A program made the position numbers and the translations under genes. A stretch of DNA of 52,884 nt from Lachnospiraceae bacterium (lineage in GTDB: Bacteria > Bacillota > Clostridia > Lachnospirales > Lachnospiraceae): contig JAJQIL010000027.1 in assembly GCA_021199235.1 (NCBI GenBank), positions 1-52,884 of the forward strand, given 5' to 3'. Positions 1 through 8,867 of this stretch are shown here, one piece after another (position 1 is the first letter of the stretch; each line of letters begins with the position of its first letter). Below the pieces are notes generated by a model. That model had not been told where the DNA came from. It saw only the letters and a program-made list of their open reading frames with translations, and made no database searches.

Positions 1-2
1 AG

Positions 3-133
3 TGCAAAATTTCGGACCAGCCTTTTCTGCAAAATTTCGGACCAGCCTTTTCTGCATATATCATCACCGCTTTTCTGCACGTATTTTCCCGAACAATATG
101 CAGAAAACAATTGTTTCCTCTTGATTTTCTGCA
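3..133. repeat. TTTTCTGCA repeat array at left edge
   Basis: A 25-bp unit is present twice in perfect tandem (3-27 and 28-52). The core TTTTCTGCA occurs at 23-31, 48-56, 71-79 and 125-133, and inverted (TGCAGAAAA) at 99-107. The last forward copy overlaps the likely pyrC -35 region. Read on the minus strand, the units look like GAAAAGCGG/GAAAAGGCTGG, similar in style to the array upstream of the DUF4143 ATPase. The array could therefore serve pyrC or a leftward gene outside the window. Confidence 0.8.
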
Positions 134-149
134 TATACGGGTTTATTTT
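121..149 (+). promoter_or_regulatory. putative pyrC promoter
   Basis: TTGATT (121-126), a 17-bp spacer and TATTTT (144-149) form a plausible sigma-A promoter 37 bases before the chosen pyrC start. A TTTTCTGCA repeat (125-133) overlaps the -35 element and spacer. I see no PyrR-type attenuator hairpin in the leader. Confidence 0.4.
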
Positions 150-185
150 TATATGCAAAAAAAGAACTCACAGGAGATAATTCAA

Positions 186-1547
186 ATGTTAATCAGAAAT
201 GGCACCATACTCTCCCCCGGCAGTAAAGAAGAATACCGCGCGGATCTTCGGATCGCAGACGGAAAGATAGCAGAAATAGCAGCCCCCGGAACGGCACTGA
301 ATGCGCAGGATGGCGAAGAAATCATCGACGCTTCCTCCTGCATCGTGGCGCCGGGGCTTATCGATGTCCATGTGCACTTTCGCGATCCGGGATTCACATA
401 CAAAGAGGACCTGCACACTGGCGCGCGCGCAGCAGCGGCCGGAGGCTTTACCACGGTCGTATGCATGGCCAATACGAAACCGGCTGTGGACAATCCGGAT
501 ACGCTTACCGATCTGATTTCGCGTGCCGAAAAGGAAGAGATCCGCATCCGCTTTACGGCTGCTGTCACCAAAAACCTCAAGGGGCAGGAGCTGACTGAGT
601 TTGAGCAGCTTGCCTCCCTTGGAGCCTGCGGTTTTACCGACGACGGCATTCCGCTGACCGACGCAAAGCTTGTCGAAGCTGCCATGCGCCGTGCCAAAGC
701 ACTGGGACTGCCTCTCTCCTTTCATGAGGAGGATCCGGCCTTTATAGAAAAAGCAGGGACCAACCGCACCGCACCGGCTATCGCTGAAAACATTCTGGCT
801 GCCCGCGATTGTATGCTCTCCCGCTATACAGGCGCTGTGATCAACATCCAGCACATCAGTTCGGCCCAGACAGTCTCGCTTGTACGCTCTGAAAAAAAGC
901 TGGGTACTCCGGTGTTTGCAGAGGCTACGCCTCACCACTTCTCCCTGACGGAAGACGCGGTTGAAAAATACGGTACTTTTGCCAAAATGAATCCGCCGCT
1001 GCGCACAGAAGCGGATCGGCAGGCCATCATCGCCGGGTTACAGGACGGTACCATTGATATCATCGCGACGGATCACGCGCCGCACAGCACAGAAGAAAAA
1101 AGCCGCGAAGACTTCTTCGCGGCGCCGAGCGGCATCATCGGACTGGAGACCTCACTGGCACTGGGCATTACCAGCCTCGTGCGCCCCGGTCATCTCACCC
1201 TGATGCAGCTGCTCGAAAAAATGACTGTCAATCCGGCCAGACTGTACCGGATTGACCATCAGGCGAAGCCGGGAAGCACTTCGTATGCCGGCACAGATCC
1301 GGAAGCTTACGGTATCACTACGCCCGGCTCTGCAACACCCATACCGGCTCCGATGATGAACGACCGCAGCCTTCTCTACGGCTCCATCCGCCCCGGCTGC
1401 GCAGCCGACCTTGTGATATTCAATCCGGACGAAACCTTTGTCGCGGGCAATTATCAGTCAAAATCGGAAAACACGCCGTTCACCGGCATGGAGCTTTACG
1501 GCAAAATCCACTGCACCATCTGTGATGGGCACATCATCAAATGGTAA
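186..1547 (+). CDS. pyrC: dihydroorotase
   Basis: Predicted 453-aa cytoplasmic zinc amidohydrolase that cyclises carbamoyl-aspartate to dihydroorotate in pyrimidine synthesis. The metal motif HVHFRDPG is at about residues 62-69, followed by ANTKP, FTDDG, FHEED, the metal histidine in NIQHISSA, and the catalytic aspartate in IATDHAPH. This pattern and length fit the class I enzymes of Gram-positive bacteria. The reading frame is open back to 111, but ATG 186 has AGGAG at 172-176 and begins the typical MLIRNG N-terminus, so I place the start there. No other pyr genes are in the window. The 3' end overlaps the convergent transglutaminase-like gene by 11 bp. Confidence 0.93.
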   Translation: MLIRNGTILSPGSKEEYRADLRIADGKIAEIAAPGTALNAQDGEEIIDASSCIVAPGLIDVHVHFRDPGFTYKEDLHTGARAAAAGGFTTVVCMANTKPAVDNPDTLTDLISRAEKEEIRIRFTAAVTKNLKGQELTEFEQLASLGACGFTDDGIPLTDAKLVEAAMRRAKALGLPLSFHEEDPAFIEKAGTNRTAPAIAENILAARDCMLSRYTGAVINIQHISSAQTVSLVRSEKKLGTPVFAEATPHHFSLTEDAVEKYGTFAKMNPPLRTEADRQAIIAGLQDGTIDIIATDHAPHSTEEKSREDFFAAPSGIIGLETSLALGITSLVRPGHLTLMQLLEKMTVNPARLYRIDHQAKPGSTSYAGTDPEAYGITTPGSATPIPAPMMNDRSLLYGSIRPGCAADLVIFNPDETFVAGNYQSKSENTPFTGMELYGKIHCTICDGHIIKW

Positions 1548-2340
1548 TCACATACGCCCGGTTCTTCGCGTAGTTGGGTACATTCTTACCTGTCGTGCCG
1601 TATTTCATGCCGCAGTAATTATGTGCCTTATCTGCTCTCGCCCAGTCCGGATCATAGACATAATTTCCAATTTCCGCCCAGCCGTGTCCCCCTGAGGACA
1701 CGGCGCTTGCTTTATAGCCAACCGCGTTGGCCAGATAAGCAAACACAACGCCGTAGCTGAAACAGCTTCCGGTCCGGTCTCCCGATACAAAAAACCGTTT
1801 CGCATAATAAAGATCCCAGTTTTTCTTCGAATAAAACGCGCCGGTGCTCCGATACTGCATATAATTCTTCGTATACTCAAAGCACTTCTTCAGCTTCTGC
1901 TTTTTTGTATCGCTGGTTTTCGTGATCGACCGCATGATCACATTCGCCTTATACAGAATTGGCAGCTTCTGCTTACTGTACGAAGTGATCTTCGCCCTGC
2001 CGTTCTTCTGCAGCGTAATCCCGTTCACCTTTTTTGAGGTGACCATATAGCCGTTTTTGCCATTCGCGATCTTAAAGAAATAGTAATACTTGCCAATCTT
2101 CTGCCAGCCCGTGCGCTGAACCCCTTTTTTGTCAAAATAATAATACTTGCCGTCAATCAGCTTTCTCCCATTCTTCAGCATATTGCCGGACTCATCGTAA
2201 TAATAAACCTTTTTCGTTTTACTGGTGTACCAGCCGGTCCGTTCCGTCTCCGCCGCCATCACTGCGCAGGAACCGAGTGCCAGCACCATAGCCGCGATCA
2301 GAATACCAAACAGTACCCGAAGCGTTCTCCTCTTTTCCAT
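1537..2340 (-). CDS. secreted transglutaminase-like protein with cell-wall-binding repeats
   Basis: 267 aa. An N-terminal signal segment (about residues 8-30) contains LGSC, a possible lipobox, and a possible signal peptidase I site after VMA. Residues 36-100 hold aromatic/glycine repeats (GWYTS..YYYDESGNMLKNG, KYYYFDKKGVQRTGW) like choline- or wall-binding repeats. The C-terminal half is a transglutaminase-like cysteine protease fold with a candidate triad of Cys193 (GSCFSYG), His219 (GHGWAEI) and Asp230 (VYDPDWA). The architecture suggests a surface-attached peptidase or cross-linking enzyme; the substrate is unknown. The start is ATG 2340 behind AGGGAG. It is the last gene of the leftward block and meets pyrC tail to tail. 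Confidence 0.8.
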   Translation of the reverse strand: MEKRRTLRVLFGILIAAMVLALGSCAVMAAETERTGWYTSKTKKVYYYDESGNMLKNGRKLIDGKYYYFDKKGVQRTGWQKIGKYYYFFKIANGKNGYMVTSKKVNGITLQKNGRAKITSYSKQKLPILYKANVIMRSITKTSDTKKQKLKKCFEYTKNYMQYRSTGAFYSKKNWDLYYAKRFFVSGDRTGSCFSYGVVFAYLANAVGYKASAVSSGGHGWAEIGNYVYDPDWARADKAHNYCGMKYGTTGKNVPNYAKNRAYVITI

Positions 2341-2434
2341 ATACTCATTCTCCCTTCATATAACTCTTTTATACTCTGTGTTATTTTTTCAAACCGGAAC
2401 TTCTGCTCCTGCCCACACTGCGGTTCTTAAAGTA

Positions 2435-2452
2435 AAACGACCTACGTCGTTT
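2435..2452. repeat. AAACGAC/GTCGTTT hairpin, copy 1
   Basis: Perfect 7-bp inverted repeat (2435-2441 and 2446-2452) with loop CTAC, preceded by AAAGT. The same element with the same AAAGT flank and an 8-bp stem is at 17709-17728. It lies between yqeG and the transglutaminase-like gene and has no clear T-tract. Confidence 0.7.
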
Positions 2453-2468
2453 ATAATAACGCTAACAT

Positions 2469-2972
2469 TCATCCATGTTTTTGCCGTCTCCCGTAAAAAT
2501 ACAGCACAATCCTCTCCAGATACCGCTTCAGCACGATCTGAATCTCCTCTTTTGGATGAATCGGCTTTGTGAGTATGGAATACAGACCCGTGCGCCTGGC
2601 GCCATAAATATCCGTAAAGATCTGGTCGCCGACAAACAGCGTCGTCGATCTGGTCGTACCCATAAGCTCCATCGCCCGCTCATATCCCTTCCGCGAAGGC
2701 TTATGCGCATCCTCAACAAAAAAAGCCCCGATATCCTTATTAAACAGGTCCACACGTTCCCTTTGATTATTCGAGAGCAGACAGCACGCAAACCCCAGCG
2801 AATTCAGATACGAAAACAGCGACCGCGACCGCGCATCCGCCGGAGCGCCATGCGGCACCAGCGTATTATCAATATCAAAAATAATCCCGCGGTATCCCCG
2901 CCGGTAAAACTCCGCGTAATCAATCCCATACGCCGAATCTAAATACTCATCTGGATAAAAACACTCTAACAT
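2469..2972 (-). CDS. yqeG: YqeG-family HAD IIIA phosphatase
   Basis: 167 aa, a small cytoplasmic HAD-superfamily phosphatase. Motif I is FDIDNTLVPHG (nucleophile and acid aspartates), motif II is LLSNN, the conserved lysine is in AHKPSRKG and the last motif is FVGDQIFTD. These are the marks of the YqeG family, whose natural substrate is not well defined. The frame opens with GTG at 2984, but that codon overlaps the GGAG ribosome site, so I prefer ATG 2972 (MLECFYPDEY). The gene follows polC by 48 bp on the same strand and is probably cotranscribed with it. Confidence 0.85.
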   Translation of the reverse strand: MLECFYPDEYLDSAYGIDYAEFYRRGYRGIIFDIDNTLVPHGAPADARSRSLFSYLNSLGFACCLLSNNQRERVDLFNKDIGAFFVEDAHKPSRKGYERAMELMGTTRSTTLFVGDQIFTDIYGARRTGLYSILTKPIHPKEEIQIVLKRYLERIVLYFYGRRQKHG

Positions 2973-3020
2973 CGTTCTGTTCACTCCAAAAGATTTTGTT
3001 TTGTGCCAGCCGGGCGTTTT

Positions 3021-6000
3021 CTATGACACCAGATCGAAAATCGACAACTGATTCGTCTCCGGCAGCCCGTCGAGGATCTTCAGATCGACCAGCAGATCCG
3101 TCATTGTTTTCCCGACCTTCGCGCGTGTCATAAAATCGTCCAGCGAGAGGAACGGCCCGTCCTTGCAGGCGTCCACGATGGAGGCCGCCGCTTTTTCGCC
3201 GAGTCCGGAGATGGAGCTTAAGGATGGCATCAGGTCGTTGCCTACGATCTGGAAGCGGGTGGCCTGCGCCTTATAGATGTCGATGGGGACAAAATTAATG
3301 CCGCGTGCGTACATCTCGAGGACGCTCTTCATATCCTTATAGGTGTCCTGCTCTTTTTTACTTAAGGTATCCATGCGTTTTTCGTAGTCCGCCATATGGT
3401 AGAGCAGCTTTTCCTTGCCCAGGCACATCAGTTCGTAGTCAAAGCCCGACGCACGGATGCTGAAATAGGCCGCATAGTAGGCCTGCGGGTAATTGATCTT
3501 GCAGTAAGCGATGCGCCATGCCATCATGACGTAGGCAGCCGCATGCGCCTTCGGGAACATATATTTGATCTTCTTGCACGACCAGATATACCAGTCCGGC
3601 ACATCGTGCGCAATCATTTCTTCCTCCCACTCCGGCTTGAGTCCCTTGCCCTTGCGGACGCTTTCCATGATGGTGAAGGAAAGCTCACTGTCGAGGCCCT
3701 TGCCGATCAGGTAAATCATGATATCGTCACGGGTACAGATGGCGGTGGAAATCGTCGCCTTTCCTTCCTGGATCAGCGTCTGCGCATTGCCGAGCCACAC
3801 GTCCGTACCGTGCGCCAGGCCTGCGATACGGACAAGGTCGGAAAAATGGGTCGGTTTCGTATCGATCAGCATCTGCATGGCGAATTCGGTGCCGAACTCC
3901 GGGATGCCCAAAGAGCCGAGCGGTACGCCGCCGATGTCGTCCGGCGTAATACCGAGCGCTTCTGTGCTTGTGAACAGGGACATGACACCCGGATCATCAA
4001 GCGGGATCTCCTTCGGATCGAGGCCGGTCAGATCCTGCAGCATACGGATCATGGTCGGATCATCGTGTCCCAGAATGTCGAGCTTCAGCAGGTTGTGGTC
4101 GATCGAGTGATAGTCAAAATGCGTCGTTATAATATCTGTCGTCATATCGTTCGCCGGATGCTGCACCGGAGTAAAGGAATCGATCTCCTCGCCGATCGGC
4201 AGCACGATGATGCCGCCGGGGTGCTGCCCGGTCGTACGCCGCACGCCGACGCAGCCCTGCACCAGGCGGTCGATCTCGCAGTTTCTCTTATGGACGTTGC
4301 GTTCCTCATAGTAATTTTTCACATAACCGAACGCAGTCTTGTCCGCCAGCGTACCGATCGTACCGGCGCGATAGGTCTGCCCTGCGTCGAAAATAACCTC
4401 CGTATATTTGTGCGCCTTGCTCTGGTATTCTCCGGAGAAATTGAGGTCGATATCCGGCTCCTTATTTCCCTTAAATCCCAGGAACGTCTCGAATGGAATA
4501 TCAAAACCTTCCTTATGTAATTTTGTGCCGCAGTTCGGACAGATCTTATCCGGCATATCGCAGCCCGCCATACCGGCGTATTTTTTGACCTCCTCGGAGT
4601 CAAAATCGCTGTAATGACAGTTCGGGCAGATGTAATGCGGACTCAACGGATTGACCTCCGTGATACCGGACATCGTCGCCACGAAGGACGAACCGACCGA
4701 ACCACGCGAGCCGACCAGATATCCGTCCGCGTTGGATTTCCACACCAGCTTCTGCGCGATGATGTACATTACGGCGAATCCGTTGGAAATAATGGAATTC
4801 AGCTCGCGCTCCAGACGTTCCGACACGATCGGAGGCAGCTCTTCGCCATAGATCTCGTGCACTTTCTCATAGCAAAGATTCCGCAGGATCTGGTCGGAAT
4901 TCTCAATGACAGGCGGACACTTATCCGGGCGCACCGGCTCGATCCGCTCGCACATGTCCGCAATCTTATTCGTATTCGTAACCACAACCTCATAGGCCTT
5001 ATCCTCACCCAGGTAGGCAAACTCCTCCAGCATCTCCTCCGTCGTGCGCAGGTAAAGCGGGGCCTGCTGGTCCGCATCCTTAAACTTGCGCATGGCCATG
5101 ATGATGCGGCGGTAGATCTCGTCCTGCGGGTCGAGGAAATGGACGTCGCAGGTCGCCACGACCGGCTTATGATACTGTTCTCCCAGCTCCACAATGCGGC
5201 GGTTGAGTTCTTTTAAATCCTCCACCGTCTTCCGGTCCTCATAGTCCTCCCGCGTCATAAACATGTTGTTGTCCAGCGGCTGAATCTCCAGATAATCGTA
5301 AAACTCAACCAGTCCCGCCACTTCCGGCGCCGCCGCGCCCCGCACAAGCGCCTGATACAGCTCTCCCGCCTCGCAGGCGGAGCCGATCAGCAGACCTTCC
5401 CGGTATTTCTGCAGCAGACTCTTGGGAATCCGCGGCCTGCGGTTGTAGTATTCGAGATGCGACCGCGACACCAGATGATAAAGGTTCGTCCGGCCGACCT
5501 CATTCGCCGCCTGAATGATCACATGATAAGTCGGCATCTTTTTGATCTGATCCGTCGAGGAATGTCCCAGCTCATTTAAGCCAGCCAGCGTATTGATCCC
5601 GCGCTTTTTCAGCATATCCAGGAACTTTTCAAAGATCTCCGCGGTGCAGCCCGCATCATCCACAGCCCGATGGTGATGTCCCAGCGGAACACCAACGGCC
5701 TTTGCCACCGTATCCAGCTTAAAGCGGTTCAGCGCCGGCAGCAGCACACGCGCGATGGCCACCGTATCCACCGCGGTCTTATCGCAGGGAATGGACAGGC
5801 GGCGGCAGTTTTCTTCGATAAAGCTCATGTCAAACGAGGCATTGTGCGCCACCATCACGCAGCCCTCGCAGAATTTCATAAATTCCGGCAGGATTGTCTC
5901 GATCGTCGGCGAATCCATGACCATATTGTCATTGATGCTCGTCAGTTCCTCGATGCGGAACGGGATCGGCACCTCCGGATTGACAAAGGTGCTGTATTTA

Positions 6001-7700
6001 TCGGTGATCTTACCGCCCTGCACCTTGACCGCGCCGATCTCGATGATGCGGTTGTTCTGCGGGGAAAACCCGGTCGTCTCCAGGTCAAAGACGACAAAAT
6101 CCACATCCAGATCCTGTCCTTTTTCATTGACCGCGATTTCCTTCAGGTCGTCTACCAGATACCCTTCCAGGCCGTAAATGACCTTGAAGTCGCTGCCGGA
6201 AGGCACTGCGTGATTCGCGTCCGGGAAGGCCTGCACATCGCCGTGGTCTGTAATGGCAATGGCTTTCTGCCCCCAGCTGATGGCTCTGGCGATGATATCC
6301 TTGGCGTCAGAAACGCCGTCCATGTCGCTCATCTTCGTATGGCAGTGCAGCTCGACACGCTTTTCAACTGCCTTGTCCTCACGCTTCACCCGGAAATCGG
6401 CAATCTTTTTGATTCCCTGAATGTTGCCGATCGTCAGCTGACTGTCAAAACGGTCGATCGTCGTCACACCGCTCAGGCTGATAAACGCACCCACCTTGAT
6501 TGCAGCAGCCACTTCCTCTGTCTGCTCTTTCCGCAGAAACATCTTCACGGCGATCGTATCCGTGAAATCAGTGATTGTAAAAATAAACAGCGTCTTTTCG
6601 ATCCGAAGCTCCCGCTGTTCTACCGTGAGCACCTGCCCGCGCAGGATCACGCTGCCGACCTCCCCAGTGATCGTCTCGATTGGCATCGGCTCGCCCTCAA
6701 AATCCCGTCCGTAGAGGACGTCCGGGTTGTCCGAGCGGCGAATGCCGCCGGAATACTCTGAATTGAAAGAACGTTTCTTCTGGAATTTCCCGCCGGAAAA
6801 GCGATCATTTCCGTTTGCAGAACGTCCTCCGGCACCGGCCGAACTGCCCGCTGCAGAACCGGAATTGCCTGCATGAGAATTTCCGCCGCCAGGCGCACCG
6901 GCTCCATCGGGACGATTGAATCCGTCTGCGGACATATTTTGCATGCGGAGCGCCGCGCCTGCCTGCCCCGTGCCACGTGAAGCATTCGCTGCTTTGGCTG
7001 CTCCATCCGTACCCCGATCTCGCATCTCATTTGATGAACCATACGGATCCGCTGCGGCAAAAGCCTGTCCCGTCGTGCCGGAGCCATCCATCGCAGCCCC
7101 ATCTTCTCCCTCGCCGGCCCGCCGGTAGTTACGCGAAATCGCCGCCACTTCCTGCTCCAGCTCCAGCTGCGACTGCTCGCTTCTGCGGCTTTTGACAGGA
7201 GCCACACGCTCGGCACTCACATGAAAATCCAGTCCGCAGCGCTCGCAGAAGATTTTCTCCAGAATAGAAAGCAGCTCTTTCTCTTTTCCATCCGCCACGA
7301 CCGAATCCGGAATCTGAAGACGCAGCGTATACGCGTCCGTGAATTCTTTTTTTGCCTGATGAAAAAGGTTCCCCAACAGGGCATTATAATTCTTAAGCTC
7401 CAGGGCAATGCTCTCCTCATAAATCGGCATCAGCTTCTCCGGCGTATACTGCTCCGACAGGTGATAACGCTCGATCAGCTTCACGGTAAGAGCAGACTGC
7501 GGAAAAAGCTGCTCCTTTAGCTTCGACTCCAGCGTCAGAATATTTTTTTTGAAGATCAGGCGGTCGCTGTCGATATAGACATGCAAAAAATCGCGGCGAT
7601 GGTTCATCGTCACACGGTCTACGGTCACATATTCCAAAAGTCCGGCCAGAGTTCCTTCCACCTCAAGAGACGGAAAGACCTCTGTAAACGACTTGCTCAT
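3021..7700 (-). CDS. polC: DNA polymerase III PolC-type alpha subunit
   Basis: 1559 aa, the replicative polymerase of low-GC Gram-positives with built-in 3'-5' proofreading. Domains in order: N-terminal domain (1-170), low-complexity Gly/Ala/Ser-rich segment (about 195-325), OB fold (345-430), PHP domain starting at LHCHTKMSDMDG (about 451), DEDDh exonuclease inserted at FDLETTGF, then the polymerase with GSRGSVGSSF, a four-cysteine zinc site (CPNCHYS...CPNCGTK), the catalytic aspartates of PDIDLNFSGE, and FPKAHAAAY. It is about 120 residues longer than B. subtilis PolC (about 1437 aa), mainly because of the low-complexity insertion. ATG 7700 follows GAGGAG. Only 21 bp separate it from ispG upstream. 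Confidence 0.97.
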   Translation of the reverse strand: MSKSFTEVFPSLEVEGTLAGLLEYVTVDRVTMNHRRDFLHVYIDSDRLIFKKNILTLESKLKEQLFPQSALTVKLIERYHLSEQYTPEKLMPIYEESIALELKNYNALLGNLFHQAKKEFTDAYTLRLQIPDSVVADGKEKELLSILEKIFCERCGLDFHVSAERVAPVKSRRSEQSQLELEQEVAAISRNYRRAGEGEDGAAMDGSGTTGQAFAAADPYGSSNEMRDRGTDGAAKAANASRGTGQAGAALRMQNMSADGFNRPDGAGAPGGGNSHAGNSGSAAGSSAGAGGRSANGNDRFSGGKFQKKRSFNSEYSGGIRRSDNPDVLYGRDFEGEPMPIETITGEVGSVILRGQVLTVEQRELRIEKTLFIFTITDFTDTIAVKMFLRKEQTEEVAAAIKVGAFISLSGVTTIDRFDSQLTIGNIQGIKKIADFRVKREDKAVEKRVELHCHTKMSDMDGVSDAKDIIARAISWGQKAIAITDHGDVQAFPDANHAVPSGSDFKVIYGLEGYLVDDLKEIAVNEKGQDLDVDFVVFDLETTGFSPQNNRIIEIGAVKVQGGKITDKYSTFVNPEVPIPFRIEELTSINDNMVMDSPTIETILPEFMKFCEGCVMVAHNASFDMSFIEENCRRLSIPCDKTAVDTVAIARVLLPALNRFKLDTVAKAVGVPLGHHHRAVDDAGCTAEIFEKFLDMLKKRGINTLAGLNELGHSSTDQIKKMPTYHVIIQAANEVGRTNLYHLVSRSHLEYYNRRPRIPKSLLQKYREGLLIGSACEAGELYQALVRGAAAPEVAGLVEFYDYLEIQPLDNNMFMTREDYEDRKTVEDLKELNRRIVELGEQYHKPVVATCDVHFLDPQDEIYRRIIMAMRKFKDADQQAPLYLRTTEEMLEEFAYLGEDKAYEVVVTNTNKIADMCERIEPVRPDKCPPVIENSDQILRNLCYEKVHEIYGEELPPIVSERLERELNSIISNGFAVMYIIAQKLVWKSNADGYLVGSRGSVGSSFVATMSGITEVNPLSPHYICPNCHYSDFDSEEVKKYAGMAGCDMPDKICPNCGTKLHKEGFDIPFETFLGFKGNKEPDIDLNFSGEYQSKAHKYTEVIFDAGQTYRAGTIGTLADKTAFGYVKNYYEERNVHKRNCEIDRLVQGCVGVRRTTGQHPGGIIVLPIGEEIDSFTPVQHPANDMTTDIITTHFDYHSIDHNLLKLDILGHDDPTMIRMLQDLTGLDPKEIPLDDPGVMSLFTSTEALGITPDDIGGVPLGSLGIPEFGTEFAMQMLIDTKPTHFSDLVRIAGLAHGTDVWLGNAQTLIQEGKATISTAICTRDDIMIYLIGKGLDSELSFTIMESVRKGKGLKPEWEEEMIAHDVPDWYIWSCKKIKYMFPKAHAAAYVMMAWRIAYCKINYPQAYYAAYFSIRASGFDYELMCLGKEKLLYHMADYEKRMDTLSKKEQDTYKDMKSVLEMYARGINFVPIDIYKAQATRFQIVGNDLMPSLSSISGLGEKAAASIVDACKDGPFLSLDDFMTRAKVGKTMTDLLVDLKILDGLPETNQLSIFDLVS

Positions 7701-7721
7701 GCACGTTTCTCTCCTCTACTG

Positions 7722-8774
7722 TTACTTCCAGTTCTCCAGTTCCTCGCGCAGCACCGATAAAAGCTCCGCCTCCGGCACTTTACGGACAACTTCTCCCTTT
7801 TTGATGAGCAATCCGACGCCCTTGCCGCCGGCGATTCCGATATCCGCTTCCCTGGCCTCTCCGGGACCATTTACCACGCAGCCCATCACGGCAACCTTAA
7901 TATCCAAAGGAATATCCTCTACCATCTTTTCCACCTGATTGGCCAGTCCGATCAGATCGATCTGCGTGCGCCCGCAGGTCGGACAGGATACGACCTCGAT
8001 ACCTCCCTTTCGAAGACCCAGTGTCCGCAGAATCAGCTTCGCGGTGCGCACTTCCTCCAACGGGTCACCGGTAAGAGACACGCGGATGGTATCGCCGATG
8101 CCTTCAGAAAGAATAATACCCAGGCCGACCGAGGATTTGATGTTGCCGGAGTAAAGTGTCCCCGCCTCGGTGATGCCCACATGCAGCGGATGATTGGTCT
8201 TCTGCACGAGCAGGCGATGCGCCTGCACACAGAACATCACATCCGACGCCTTGATGCTGATCACCAGATTATCATAGCCCATATCCTCGATCACAGCCGT
8301 CTGGCGCAGGGCGCTCTCCACAATGCCTTCCGGCGTCACACCGCCGTCGCGCTCGACGATCTCCCGCTCCAGAGAACCGCTGTTTACGCCGACACGAATA
8401 GGAATATTCCTTTCTTTCGCGGTCTTAACCACAGCGCGCACCTTCTCGTCGTCGCCGATATTTCCCGGGTTGATGCGGATCTTGTCCGCCCCCGCCTCCA
8501 TCGCCGCAATAGCCAGACGGTAGTCAAAATGAATATCCGCCACCAGCGGGATGGTAATCTGCTTTTTAATCTCGGTCAGTGCTTTCGCCGCCTCCATCGT
8601 CGGCACTGCACAGCGAATGATGTCGCAGCCCGCGGCGGTAAGCGCCTGAATCTGCTTCACTGTTGCGGCCACATCCTCCGTCTTCGTATTCGTCATCGAC
8701 TGGATCAGGATCGGATGGCCGCCGCCGATCACGCGGCCGCCGATCTGCACTGTTTTCGTATTGTCCCTGTACAT
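7722..8774 (-). CDS. ispG: 4-hydroxy-3-methylbut-2-en-1-yl diphosphate synthase
   Basis: 350 aa. It converts 2-C-methyl-erythritol 2,4-cyclodiphosphate to HMBPP in the methylerythritol isoprenoid pathway, using a [4Fe-4S] cluster. The N-terminal TIM-barrel part opens with QIGG...GGGHPILIQSMTNT. The C-terminal cluster ligands are in CPTCGRTQ and GCVVNGPGEA, followed by the family signature around READIGIAGG. Length fits the compact Gram-positive form. ATG 8774 follows GAGG. It lies directly upstream of polC, an arrangement common in Clostridia, but the usual dxr and rseP neighbours are replaced here by ppk. Confidence 0.96.
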   Translation of the reverse strand: MYRDNTKTVQIGGRVIGGGHPILIQSMTNTKTEDVAATVKQIQALTAAGCDIIRCAVPTMEAAKALTEIKKQITIPLVADIHFDYRLAIAAMEAGADKIRINPGNIGDDEKVRAVVKTAKERNIPIRVGVNSGSLEREIVERDGGVTPEGIVESALRQTAVIEDMGYDNLVISIKASDVMFCVQAHRLLVQKTNHPLHVGITEAGTLYSGNIKSSVGLGIILSEGIGDTIRVSLTGDPLEEVRTAKLILRTLGLRKGGIEVVSCPTCGRTQIDLIGLANQVEKMVEDIPLDIKVAVMGCVVNGPGEAREADIGIAGGKGVGLLIKKGEVVRKVPEAELLSVLREELENWK

Positions 8775-8796
8775 ATGGAATCCTCAGCCCTCTTCT

Positions 8797-8823
8797 GTAT
8801 AACTGTTCAGTACCTTCCGTTAC
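8797..8823. repeat. dispersed palindrome, copy A
   Basis: Contains TAACTGTTCAGTACCTTC (8800-8817) followed by CGTTAC. It matches the dispersed 27-bp palindrome seen at 19839, 22321, 30579 and 32739 but has lost three bases of the right arm. It lies between ppk and ispG. Confidence 0.7.
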
Positions 8824-8867
8824 TCTTTTATTTACATACCTCTGATTCTCTCAATGCTTCGATAGAT

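Noticed and set aside
3396-4520. 374-aa ORF on the plus strand inside polC
   Set aside because: Antisense shadow of a highly conserved gene; rich in His, Arg and Asp as expected from reverse reading of GC-rich codons; no family motifs.
5670-6761. 363-aa plus-strand ORF inside polC
   Set aside because: Same reason: antisense to the exonuclease and PHP region, with no recognisable domain or ribosome site.
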